64,000 nt of DNA, taken from NCBI GenBank assembly GCA_016787755.1, contig JAEUUA010000013.1, forward strand, positions 186,001-250,000. The letters run 5' to 3'. The notes under the pieces are model-generated. The model saw nothing but the letters and a program-made list of their open reading frames with translations, did not search any database and was not told where the DNA came from. Every line of letters begins with the position of its first letter. The stretch's first letter is position 1. This document shows positions 17,927 through 26,176 of the stretch, piece after piece. This DNA is from Cyclobacteriaceae bacterium (lineage in GTDB: Bacteria > Bacteroidota > Bacteroidia > Cytophagales > Cyclobacteriaceae). Made by a program: the position numbers and the translations under genes.

Positions 17927-18516
17927 TGAATCCTATCCGACCTCACTTCCAAACTCTTGATAATAATAGATTCCTCCAAAAGGATTTCTCGCCACCGTTT
18001 CTCAACAAGGTTCGCATCCATATATATTTTGGCCAATGAAAGAAAATTTTTGTAGTGACCTGCCTCAGCTACCATAAGCTCGTAATAAAACTTACTTAGT
18101 TCTTCATCGGGGATTCCTTTCCACAACAACCTGAATCGCTCACAACTTCTGGCTTCAATCAATGCATTGAGCAAAAGTTTCTCAATCAATTGCTGATCAC
18201 GGCTTCCACCTTTTCTAATTATTTTTTGTAATTGATCAACATATTCATCCTTTCGTGGAAAACCTAAATGATACCCGCGCTTAATTAATTGTTCAAGTAC
18301 TCGTTCGAAGTGGCTCCACTCTTCAGCTACAACAAGCGTAAGTTCCTCCACCAATTGTTTCTTTTCCGGATAGGTAACGATTAGCGAAATGCAAGAGGAT
18401 GCGGCCTTCTGTTCACAATAGGCATGATCGATCAATATCTCTTCGATATTCTTAGAGGCTATGTTCACCCACCGGGGGTCGGTGGGTAGTTCAAGGCCCA
18501 ACACATGCTTTTCCAT
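17923..18516 (-). CDS. miaE: tRNA-(ms2io6A)-hydroxylase MiaE-like
   Basis: The 197-residue protein matches MiaE, a ferritin-like di-iron monooxygenase that hydroxylates the isopentenyl group of ms2i6A37 in tRNA. Di-iron ligand positions are visible in the four-helix bundle: DHAYCEQKAA, VAEEWSHFERV, EARSCERF and VAEAGHYKNF. The start ATG overlaps the TGA of the porin gene (TGATG), so translation is probably coupled, and the gene is the last of the lpxK-porin-miaE run. Many Bacteroidota carry such homologues; oxygen dependence would fit an aerobe. Confidence 0.88.
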   Translation of the reverse strand: MEKHVLGLELPTDPRWVNIASKNIEEILIDHAYCEQKAASSCISLIVTYPEKKQLVEELTLVVAEEWSHFERVLEQLIKRGYHLGFPRKDEYVDQLQKIIRKGGSRDQQLIEKLLLNALIEARSCERFRLLWKGIPDEELSKFYYELMVAEAGHYKNFLSLAKIYMDANLVEKRWREILLEESIIIKSLEVRSDRIH

Positions 18517-20534
18517 CAGTCAAAGAGTATAAGTTCGAAGCCAAAGTCTAAAATATTCCCAACGCCTCGATAGGTAGGGCTTGGCAAATAGCCTGCTTTT
18601 GTAATAAGTTGATTTAGGTTGTGGTATTTGACAAAAAATTTACCTCCCTTAAACTTGCCATTAAAGAATACATCGATCAACGGATAGGCTGGCGTTGCTG
18701 TTTGATTCTGAATATAAAATTGTTGAATAGTTGGATCATACGATGGGGCTGTATAGGCTGAGCGCCAATGAGCATCCACTCCGATTTGAACTTGTATAGC
18801 ATTTTTGAACAAGGTATTTTCAAAAGATAACTGAGTATTAATAAACCATTCGGGTATCCTAACGGCCGCATCATCATTGGTAAGAAGTTTGGTGTATAAA
18901 ACCTGAGGCCTTAGGTAGAGGTGCCGAAAAAACCGAAGTGACATTCGAAGTTCGGGTGTAAACACTTGTTGATTGCCTGATGACTGAGCAGGAATAACCG
19001 CTTGTTCTCCTGCTACGCTATTACTGCGGTAGTAAATATAATTTGTAAGATTTGTGTAGGTGGCACCTGGTGAAACAAAGAAACTTCCAAAGTCACCTTT
19101 TAAAAAGGCTGACAATTGATTATAAAATGGATCCGAAAAATTGTTGTTCCAACTATGGTGACTGCCCCGATATGCTAAGGGTAAGAAGGAGGGTTTCGCC
19201 AACGAGCTAATACCCGTAGCATCAAGCCAGGGGGTCTTCAAATTTGCTTGAAGCAGGTAATTGCCATCCAGTAAATATTCTGCCCTACCGGATAGTTCAC
19301 TTAACGAATCAAACCTAAATGCAATCTGGCCACCTACATAATTTTCAATGCCATCATTTTTAAATGATAAAGTTTTTTCATCCACATAACGGGTGTAGGT
19401 ACTGTACATGCGCATCTTATAAAAAAAACTGTAAAACAAAAAGGCCGCATTTCCCTTTATCCCAATTTCATTGACCGTGGTTTTAAATTCAATTCCGTCC
19501 TTCACATGCAGAGTATCGATGTCTGCATCCGTATTGGTGTATGAAAAGTACTTATCATAATGAATCTCCTTTTCCTTTGTATCTATAAAAAAATTATGCT
19601 GACGGGCAATATCTAATTTATGATATACTTGAAACGGGGAAGCCAATTGATACTGTTGGAAAACATGAAGCGAATTTCTTAACTCTTCCGATTGAGCGGC
19701 CACCAAATAGGGTTGGGCATTTTGATCAAAATATGCCTTAAACGTAGTGTCTTGGGTTAATAGAATTCCCCCATTTTCAAATACCCGATGCCGAATGCGT
19801 CTATAATTTGATAGCAAGATATATCGGCTATCAGTTGATTTATACGAGGTGTGAAAATCGTAATAGTGACTGACCGTTTGCCTCACTCCTTTTGTCCGCT
19901 GCAATTGCTTATCCGCAAGAATGGGACGATAATTAAAACCAAAATTCCAGCGTGGATTTATATTTCTACTGAACTCAATGTGAGTCATGGCTCGGCCATC
20001 TCCACCCCACACTAGACGTATTTTTGTAAACGGTGATTTTGTATCAAAATATATTGGTTCCTGTGTATCGAAATAGAGCGAGAATGTTTGGTAGCCCGGA
20101 TTTGCACCGATTGTATTTGAGAGAGTTGGAAAAATCGGATTGAGGGCCGTACCCACGTTGCCAAGATCCTGATATCGGTTATTAAATCGTTGAACATACG
20201 TCCAGCGGTGGTAGTTGGTAAGCGTTGTGTCTAACGGCCTATAGTTGCTTCTATTTACAAACACATCATGCTCAGTAGACCATAATGTAGTTTTAGGACC
20301 ATAAATATTTTTGGTGGAGTCATCAACAATTTGAGAACCCCTACCCGAACGTGTTGGGGCACCTGTGGCACGTCTTGATGTATCGTTGGCCATAGGCTTG
20401 AGTTCCTTAACAGGCCTGTCTTGCGCGTATGCAGATAAACCAGCAACCAGAAGAAGCACTATAAAGAAACAATTTTTGGAAATCACATTCAAAAATAGAT
20501 CAGAATTAGGAAAGAGTCTCAGTATTTTCAACAT
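18516..20534 (-). CDS. Putative outer-membrane porin (PF14121-type)
   Basis: The 672-residue protein has a signal peptide (hydrophobic core about residues 23-38, ending LSAYAQ), a low-complexity spacer rich in Ser/Arg/Asp, and then a long series of amphipathic beta-strands ending in an aromatic strand (ILDFGFELILFD). It resembles the Bacteroidota putative porin family (PF14121), for example in YQTFSLYFDTQEPIYFDTKS and WNFGFNYRPI. It should form a beta-barrel in the outer membrane; the substrate is unknown. The ATG at 20534 makes a 29-nt overlap with lpxK and gives a long n-region, so a later non-ATG start is possible, but no better ATG lies before the hydrophobic core. Confidence 0.85.
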   Translation of the reverse strand: MLKILRLFPNSDLFLNVISKNCFFIVLLLVAGLSAYAQDRPVKELKPMANDTSRRATGAPTRSGRGSQIVDDSTKNIYGPKTTLWSTEHDVFVNRSNYRPLDTTLTNYHRWTYVQRFNNRYQDLGNVGTALNPIFPTLSNTIGANPGYQTFSLYFDTQEPIYFDTKSPFTKIRLVWGGDGRAMTHIEFSRNINPRWNFGFNYRPILADKQLQRTKGVRQTVSHYYDFHTSYKSTDSRYILLSNYRRIRHRVFENGGILLTQDTTFKAYFDQNAQPYLVAAQSEELRNSLHVFQQYQLASPFQVYHKLDIARQHNFFIDTKEKEIHYDKYFSYTNTDADIDTLHVKDGIEFKTTVNEIGIKGNAAFLFYSFFYKMRMYSTYTRYVDEKTLSFKNDGIENYVGGQIAFRFDSLSELSGRAEYLLDGNYLLQANLKTPWLDATGISSLAKPSFLPLAYRGSHHSWNNNFSDPFYNQLSAFLKGDFGSFFVSPGATYTNLTNYIYYRSNSVAGEQAVIPAQSSGNQQVFTPELRMSLRFFRHLYLRPQVLYTKLLTNDDAAVRIPEWFINTQLSFENTLFKNAIQVQIGVDAHWRSAYTAPSYDPTIQQFYIQNQTATPAYPLIDVFFNGKFKGGKFFVKYHNLNQLITKAGYLPSPTYRGVGNILDFGFELILFD

Positions 20535-21579
20535 CAGGTGCCTCTTTCAATTTATCAAGTACCACGTGAGATACCAGTGCATCAAAATCTGAACCGTTTT
20601 TAATGAATGCAGCGTGAATGGGAAGATAAAACCAGTTTTTCTTTTGTATCGAATCAAAAACCGGTTGCGCGATCAACTTAACCATATCTTTTTCGGTTGT
20701 TAAAATTGAATTAATCCCATTCGCATCTGCCGCTTCGTGAATGCCTTCAATATTTTCCTTCGTGTAAACATGGTGATCAGGAAACGTAAAATGCTTAAGC
20801 ACCTTAAAATATTTTGAAACTTCTATTTCAAGGGGTTCATTTTTGGCAATTCCCGAAACTAAAACTACCTCATCGGTTATCTTATTCGAATGACCAATAG
20901 GAACGGGTGCTTTATATCTAGTTTCAGAAAAGAAAACCGGCATTGTGCCCACTATTTTTTTAAGAGATGCTCTGACTTGTTCTTCCTTGTCAACGGTTAG
21001 CCCAGTACATTTAGTTACTACGATCGTATGCGCCCGGCGAGCTCCAATCCGAGCTTCCCTCAGCCGTCCGAAAGGAAGAAGAAAATCTTTGTAAAATGGT
21101 TTTTGATAATCAGTAAGTAGGATTGAAAACTGGGGAATCACGGCTCGGTGTTGAAAAGCATCATCCATTATTATCACCTGCACCTCGGGACGTTCATGCA
21201 AGATGGTTGGAATGGCAAGAGCGCGTTCTTCACCTACAGCAACTGTAATTTTACTACCAAACTTTCTAAAAAGCTGGTAAGGTTCATCGCCAATTGTACG
21301 AGCGTTATCCTGTTCATTAGCGATTCGAAATCCTTTGGTGTTGCGTCCATAGCCGCGACTTAACGTAGCCACCTTAAACTGCGGGCTTAATAGGTTTACC
21401 AGATATTCAACCATTGGGGTTTTACCAGAACCCCCTACGTTTAGATTTCCAACACAAATTACCACTGAATCAAATTGAAAAGATTTTTTGTGACCGATGT
21501 CGTAAACATAATTTCTAAGTCGGGTTGCCAAATTAAAAAGCCAGGCAAATGGCAATAAAAAATACTTGAAAAAGGTCAT
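20506..21579 (-). CDS. lpxK: Tetraacyldisaccharide 4'-kinase LpxK
   Basis: The 357-residue product is LpxK, the inner-membrane-associated kinase that phosphorylates the 4' position of the lipid A disaccharide precursor. An N-terminal hydrophobic helix (MTFFKYFLLPFAWLFNLA) anchors it. The Walker A motif is clear (CVGNLNVGGSGKTPMVEYL, about residues 40-60), as are the LSRGYGR block and IIMDDAFQHR. It heads a leftward operon with the porin and miaE genes. It is divergent from the NIF3-like gene, with about 50 bp between them. Confidence 0.97.
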   Translation of the reverse strand: MTFFKYFLLPFAWLFNLATRLRNYVYDIGHKKSFQFDSVVICVGNLNVGGSGKTPMVEYLVNLLSPQFKVATLSRGYGRNTKGFRIANEQDNARTIGDEPYQLFRKFGSKITVAVGEERALAIPTILHERPEVQVIIMDDAFQHRAVIPQFSILLTDYQKPFYKDFLLPFGRLREARIGARRAHTIVVTKCTGLTVDKEEQVRASLKKIVGTMPVFFSETRYKAPVPIGHSNKITDEVVLVSGIAKNEPLEIEVSKYFKVLKHFTFPDHHVYTKENIEGIHEAADANGINSILTTEKDMVKLIAQPVFDSIQKKNWFYLPIHAAFIKNGSDFDALVSHVVLDKLKEAPDVENTETLS

Positions 21580-21604
21580 AAAAGTGAGTACCGCAATCTT
21601 TCGC

Positions 21605-21612
21605 TATTTTTG
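21605..21612 (+). promoter_or_regulatory. Predicted -7 element for the NIF3-like gene
   Basis: TATTTTTG matches the Bacteroidota TAnnTTTG -7 consensus exactly and lies 18 bp before the ATG at 21631, giving a short leader. I do not see a clear TTTG -33 box at the expected distance. Confidence 0.4.
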
Positions 21613-21630
21613 AACAAAAGTACATAATCA

Positions 21631-22731
21631 ATGGCAACTGAGACCATAAAAGATATTGCTGATTATCTCGAAAGCCTGGCTCCTCTTGCCTATCAGGAAG
21701 ATTATGATAACTGTGGCTTGATCATCGGAAACCAACGAGATCATGTTACCGGAATTCTGATTGCGTTAGATTGCACAGAAGCGGTTGTTGATGAGGCCAT
21801 AGCCACTTCTTGCAATCTGATTGTTGCTCATCATCCCATCCTTTTTAAAGGGATAAAAAAACTAACGGGTGGTACATACGTGGAGTCCGTTATTATAAAA
21901 GCAATCCAACATAGAATAGGCATCTATGCCATCCATACTAATTTGGATAATGTTCTAAATGGTGTTAATAAGAAAATCGCAAGTCGCATTGGATTAGCAA
22001 ATCTGCAAATTCTTCAACCGAAGAGGGATTTGATGAAACTTGTTACGTTCATTCCGAAAGATCAAGAAGTAGTTGTCACCGCTAACCTGCACAAGGCCGG
22101 AGCAGGACAAATTGGCAACTATAAAAACTGTAGCTTTTCTGTTTCGGGAAAAGGACGATTCACACCTGGCGAAGGTGCCAGTCCAGTGAAGGGTGCCCTC
22201 AATCAACCTGAAACAGTTGAAGAGGTGCGTGTAGAAGTTATTTTTTCAGCACACCTTCAACGTAGTATTCTTAACGCCTTGCGCGAAAGTCATCCTTATG
22301 AAGAAGTAGCATATTACCTAAGTGAACTTCAAAATGAAAATCTGGAAGTAGGTGCTGGACTCGTTGGGGAGTTAGAAGTACCAGAAGACACCCATTCATT
22401 TTTACATCGACTCAAATCAACAATGAATACAGGCTGTATTAGGCATACCAAAGTTACAACCCAAAAAGTGCAGAAGATCGCTATATGCGGGGGCTCAGGC
22501 AGTTTCCTCTTACAGAAAGCAATAGCGCACAGAGCCGATGTTTTTATTTCATCTGACTTTAAATACCATGAGTTTTTTGATGCCAATGGCAAAATTATCA
22601 TAGCCGACATTGGGCATTATGAGAGCGAACAATTTACTAAAGAACTTATAGGTGAGTTTTTGAGAGAAAAATTCCCTACTTTTGCAATCGCTTTTTCAAA
22701 AGTTGTCACAAATCCAATTAGCTACTTGTAA
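21631..22731 (+). CDS. NIF3-like dinuclear metal centre protein (YbgI/DUF34 family)
   Basis: The 366-residue protein belongs to the NIF3/DUF34 family, toroidal hexamers with a two-metal site. N-terminal metal ligands are in LIVAHHPILFKG (about residues 65-77) and the AIHTNLDNVLNGVN stretch. C-terminal ligands are in DIGHYESEQ (about 330). The central extra domain (about 125-235), with HPYEEVAYYL, is the PII-like insertion found in the longer form of this family, and the length fits that form. The biochemical role is unsettled; GTP cyclohydrolase I-like or metal-handling roles have been proposed. It is followed after 3 bp by the coiled-coil gene, a pairing seen in many bacteria. Confidence 0.95.
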   Translation: MATETIKDIADYLESLAPLAYQEDYDNCGLIIGNQRDHVTGILIALDCTEAVVDEAIATSCNLIVAHHPILFKGIKKLTGGTYVESVIIKAIQHRIGIYAIHTNLDNVLNGVNKKIASRIGLANLQILQPKRDLMKLVTFIPKDQEVVVTANLHKAGAGQIGNYKNCSFSVSGKGRFTPGEGASPVKGALNQPETVEEVRVEVIFSAHLQRSILNALRESHPYEEVAYYLSELQNENLEVGAGLVGELEVPEDTHSFLHRLKSTMNTGCIRHTKVTTQKVQKIAICGGSGSFLLQKAIAHRADVFISSDFKYHEFFDANGKIIIADIGHYESEQFTKELIGEFLREKFPTFAIAFSKVVTNPISYL

Positions 22732-22734
22732 GTA

Positions 22735-23526
22735 ATGGAAAATCAAACAGTTGCACAGAAACTCGAAGCCCTAGTAAAATTACAATCCATAGATTCAAAA
22801 CTGGACGAACTCAAGAAACTGAGGGGCGATCTACCCGATGAAGTACAAGATTTAGAAGATGAAATGGAGGGTTATAGAACCCGATTAGGCCGTTTTGAGG
22901 GTGAATTAAAGGAATTAGAGGAATCCATTAAGAAGAATAAGGAGGGGATTAAGGAGTCGGAAAAACTTGTAAAGAAATATAATGAGCAACAAAAGAACGT
23001 TAAGAATAACCGTGAATTTGATGCTATAACAAAAGAAATTGAGCTCCAGGAACTTGAAGTTCAAATTTGCGAAAAGCGAATCAAAGAAGCAAAGGATAAA
23101 ATAGAAGCCAAAAAAACTGAAATTGGTTCTATCGAGGCGCTTATTAACGGAAGAAATGAAGATCTTCAAAGTAAAAAAGACGAACTGGAAAGCATCTTGA
23201 ACGAAAGTCAGGAAGAAGAAAAAAAATTATTGGTTGAACGGGAGAAAGCGACTAAAAAAATTGAAGACAAACTTCTAAAGCATTATACCCGTTTAAGAAC
23301 TAACCTTTCAAACGGATTAGCGGTAGTTCGAGTGGTGCGTGGAGCAGCTGAAGGTTGCAATATCATTATACCTCCGCAAAAGATTGCTGAAATTCGTGAG
23401 AAGAAAAAAATTGTTATCGATGAACATTCGGGAAGGATATTGGCAGATGTAGACTTAGGTCCTGTTGACGAAGAAGTCAAACCTAAGAAAGCAGCTCCGG
23501 CAAAAAGAGCTAAAAAAGTTGGTTAA
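22735..23526 (+). CDS. Coiled-coil protein of the C4 zinc-ribbon (zf-RING_7) family with degenerate zinc site
   Basis: The 263-residue protein has a long antiparallel coiled coil (about residues 10-190, very rich in Glu and Lys). A C-terminal ribbon follows and then a Lys/Ala-rich tail (PKKAAPAKRAKK). The family usually keeps four cysteines, in CxxC before PPQ and CxxCGR after it. Here the first pair reads AAEGC and the second DEHSGR, so only one of the four remains (in GAAEGCNIIIPPQK), and zinc binding is unlikely. The fold pattern around PPQKIAEIREKKKI is otherwise intact. Function is unknown; links to nucleic-acid or ribosome-associated work have been suggested for the family. It is co-transcribed with the NIF3-like gene. 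Confidence 0.9.
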   Translation: MENQTVAQKLEALVKLQSIDSKLDELKKLRGDLPDEVQDLEDEMEGYRTRLGRFEGELKELEESIKKNKEGIKESEKLVKKYNEQQKNVKNNREFDAITKEIELQELEVQICEKRIKEAKDKIEAKKTEIGSIEALINGRNEDLQSKKDELESILNESQEEEKKLLVEREKATKKIEDKLLKHYTRLRTNLSNGLAVVRVVRGAAEGCNIIIPPQKIAEIREKKKIVIDEHSGRILADVDLGPVDEEVKPKKAAPAKRAKKVG

Positions 23527-25018
23527 TAGAAGAACTATACAATCTATAAAAAAGGCAGGCATAACTACTTGCCTTTTTTTATTATCGTTCGGTTCTTTTT
23601 CGTCAGATCTTATTTGGCAATTTGACCCTGAGTTGCAAAAAGCTTATTATCTGGTCACGAATCTTCAGTCTGAAAGAGCTACTGAAGCGCTGAAAAAAAT
23701 TAACACAAATGAGTTACATAAACTCTACGTTCAAACGCTGAACGAAACAATTACGATACTGATCACCGAGGACCACAAAGGATTTCTAGAAATTGATGAA
23801 CGATTTAAAACTCGAATCAAATACCTGGAAGGGTTGCCAGTAAGTGGCGAAATCTTGTTTCTATTAGCCGAACTTAACTTGCAACGTGGATTTTGCTACT
23901 TAAACCTGGGGCAGGAATTAAACGCTGTAATGTCTATTCGGAAGGCCTATCAACTTACTGCCGATTGCCTAAAAAAGTATCCTGAGTTTGTACCCATAAA
24001 AAAAACAAATGGGGTGCTCCAGGTTATGGTTGGTTCGGTACCTGATAAGTATAAATGGTTTATCAGTCTTTTGGGAATGAAAGGATCTGTGTCCGTAGGG
24101 CAAAAACAACTAACTGAACTCCGAAACTCTAAATCATCGTTAAGTCAGGAAGCCACCATCTTATATTTTACCATAAAAGGATTTATTAATCAGGAATTTG
24201 AAACAGCAGCAGTAGGGATAAATACCTGCTTATTAGAACAACCCGACAACAGGCTATTATTATTTATTGGAGTCAATATGCTCATAAAAGACGCTCGAAG
24301 CGAAGAAGCACTTGCCCTGATCCACCGCATTGACATTCAAAATCAGGGTTTGCCAATGCATTATATTGATTACCTGCGGGGCGAGGTTCTGCTACAACGA
24401 GGGGATTATGCTAAATCCATTGAAGCCTTTCAACGATTTATCAAGAATTACCCGAGTGTAAGTTTTAAGAAAGACTCCTATTTTAAAATAGGCCTTGGCT
24501 ATTGGTTGCTCAACGATTCCAAACAGGCTAAAAGTAATTTCGATAAAGCTAAAATAACAGGTTCTGACAAAGCGGAGCCAGACAAATATGCCGCGAAGCA
24601 GTTAGAGGAAAGTACTTATCCCAACAAGAAATTACTAAAAGCTCGATTTAGCACAGACGGTGGATACTATAAAGAGGCTGCCTCAATTCTACATACTATT
24701 ACTCCTCATGATCTTACTAATGCAAAGGATCAAACAGAATATTATTATAGAAAAGCACGTTTGGCACATCGTACGGGTGAAATTTCTGCTGCGAAAATTT
24801 TTTACCAACAAAGTATTGATATGACAAAAAATAATCCATGGTACTTTGGAGCCAATTCAGCCTTACAACTGGGCTATATAGCTAAAGATCAAAAAGACTA
24901 TACAAAAGCAAAAAAATATTTCGAACTAGCCCTTAGTTTTCCAAAACATGAATACAAAAATAGCATTGACACTAAAGCGCGCACTGAACTTGAATGGTTA
25001 ACTAAGATTAAGGCATAA
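23519..25018 (+). CDS. Exported tetratricopeptide-repeat protein with non-ATG start
   Basis: The frame has no ATG before the mature part, so the start must be a rare codon. TTG at 23519 is chosen because it gives a compact signal peptide: NRRTIQSIKK, a hydrophobic core TTCLFLLSFG, then FSS. The start overlaps the stop of the preceding gene. The mature protein, about 480 residues, is helical repeats. TPR-like units are clear at about 280-360 (YLRGEVLLQRGDYAKSIEAF, SYFKIGLGYWLLNDSKQAKS) and 420-495 (YYYRKARLAHRTGEISAAKI, LGYIAKDQKDYTKAKKYFEL). It is probably a periplasmic scaffold. The segment VPDKYKWFISLLGMKGSVSV recalls IML2/DUF3808-like proteins. A terminator-like hairpin lies inside the signal-peptide codons. 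Confidence 0.8.
   Translation: MVNRRTIQSIKKAGITTCLFLLSFGSFSSDLIWQFDPELQKAYYLVTNLQSERATEALKKINTNELHKLYVQTLNETITILITEDHKGFLEIDERFKTRIKYLEGLPVSGEILFLLAELNLQRGFCYLNLGQELNAVMSIRKAYQLTADCLKKYPEFVPIKKTNGVLQVMVGSVPDKYKWFISLLGMKGSVSVGQKQLTELRNSKSSLSQEATILYFTIKGFINQEFETAAVGINTCLLEQPDNRLLLFIGVNMLIKDARSEEALALIHRIDIQNQGLPMHYIDYLRGEVLLQRGDYAKSIEAFQRFIKNYPSVSFKKDSYFKIGLGYWLLNDSKQAKSNFDKAKITGSDKAEPDKYAAKQLEESTYPNKKLLKARFSTDGGYYKEAASILHTITPHDLTNAKDQTEYYYRKARLAHRTGEISAAKIFYQQSIDMTKNNPWYFGANSALQLGYIAKDQKDYTKAKKYFELALSFPKHEYKNSIDTKARTELEWLTKIKA
23548..23579 (+). terminator. Terminator-like hairpin inside the start of the TPR gene
   Basis: AAAAAAGGCA (23548-23557) can pair with TGCCTTTTTT (23570-23579) around a 12-nt loop, and a run of T closes the right arm. 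The shape is that of an intrinsic terminator for the NIF3-coiled-coil operon. It overlaps the codons for the TPR protein's signal peptide. Confidence 0.6.
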
Positions 25019-25667
25019 TAATAGAATCCAGTACTTCAGCAGATACCTTCAGGCCTTTTAAGTGAGTTGTGTCATTATGTTTTTTTACAACGAACATGGA
25101 GCCAGTGTGTTCAAGTAAGTAAAGACAAAGGTTTTCATGCTCAAACATATCCATACTTCGAAGTGGATAGTTTAATAGCCGGCACAGTAAAATCCTCATG
25201 GCCCTTCCATGCATACAAATCAAAATGGTATTTTCATGAGTCTGACTCATGATATGCTTTAATTCAATTTCTTGTCTTTGGGCAACATCATTTGGACTTT
25301 CTCCACCTTCAATTCGTTCGCACGTATTGCCCAATTGCCATTGGTTCAACATCCAATGATAATACGAATCTTCTTCAGGGGTAATTTTCTTACCCTCCTT
25401 ATTACCCCAGCTAATTTCGTTCAGACCGCTCAAACTTTCGCAGGGGATACCCGCTCTCAGAAAAAGGTCTACTGATTCGTGGGTTCGCTTTAAAGCTGAA
25501 GTATAAATTTTATCAAAGACTACATGTTTATAAGATTGAAAGAAAGCCTCGGCCTGCGCCATTCCTTTTTCATTCAGAGAAGAATCCACACCACTGCCCT
25601 GAACAATGCCTTTCAGATTAAAATCCGTTTGACCGTGCCTGATGATATATATTTTTTTGCTCATCAA
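25008..25667 (-). CDS. Histidine phosphatase (phosphoglycerate-mutase-like) family protein
   Basis: The 219-residue protein has the histidine-phosphatase motif IIRHGQTDFN (catalytic His at about residue 11), the LNEKGMAQAEA block, TSALKRTHES with its phosphate-binding Arg, an acid/base Glu in the NEISWG region, and the second histidine in ICMHGRAMRIL. These enzymes remove phosphate from small metabolites or proteins; cobalamin-pathway CobC and broad-range phosphatases share this shape. The exact substrate is not apparent. It overlaps the convergent TPR gene by 11 bp and is divergent from the menaquinone cluster. Confidence 0.92.
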   Translation of the reverse strand: MMSKKIYIIRHGQTDFNLKGIVQGSGVDSSLNEKGMAQAEAFFQSYKHVVFDKIYTSALKRTHESVDLFLRAGIPCESLSGLNEISWGNKEGKKITPEEDSYYHWMLNQWQLGNTCERIEGGESPNDVAQRQEIELKHIMSQTHENTILICMHGRAMRILLCRLLNYPLRSMDMFEHENLCLYLLEHTGSMFVVKKHNDTTHLKGLKVSAEVLDSIIMP

Positions 25668-25735
25668 TTCTGCCTAATTTCAGGCCGCTAAGAATATGCG
25701 CGCAAAAATAAGGAAATAGTTTAAACTCCCCTTTC

Positions 25736-26167
25736 ATGTCCCACTTCCGTCCAGGAATAACCATCGAAATCCTCAACAAATTTTCAGCCAATACATTAGC
25801 GAGTCACCTGGGTATTGAGGTGATAGGAATTGGAGCAGATTCAGATTCCATCACTGCAAAAATGCCGGTGGATCACAGAACCCATCAGCCCCTTGGGTTG
25901 TTACATGGGGGCGCTTCGGTTGCATTGGCCGAAACGTTGGGAAGCATTGGAGCTATGTGTTGCCTTGATTTTGATAAACAATATTGTGTTGGTCTAGAAA
26001 TTAATGCAAACCATATAAAAAGTGCGAGGAGTGGATTTGTGCACGGTACCGCCAAACCCATTCACATTGGCAAAAGAACACAGGTCTGGGAAATAAAAAT
26101 TGTGAATGAAAGCCAGGAATTAGTTTGCATCAGCAGAATTACCTTGGCGATAATCGATAAGAGGTAA
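25736..26167 (+). CDS. menI: Hotdog-fold thioesterase, probable DHNA-CoA hydrolase MenI
   Basis: The 143-residue protein is a PaaI-type hotdog thioesterase. The segment HQPLGLLHGGASVALAETLG has the HGG turn and the glutamate used as nucleophile or base in 4HBT enzymes of the DHNA-CoA hydrolase type. It is the first gene of the menaquinone cluster, 9 bp upstream of menF. It therefore probably cleaves 1,4-dihydroxy-2-naphthoyl-CoA, the step after MenB. Specificity is inferred from position; hotdog paralogues with other acyl-CoA substrates look alike. Confidence 0.82.
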   Translation: MSHFRPGITIEILNKFSANTLASHLGIEVIGIGADSDSITAKMPVDHRTHQPLGLLHGGASVALAETLGSIGAMCCLDFDKQYCVGLEINANHIKSARSGFVHGTAKPIHIGKRTQVWEIKIVNESQELVCISRITLAIIDKR

Positions 26168-26176
26168 GTATTAAAA

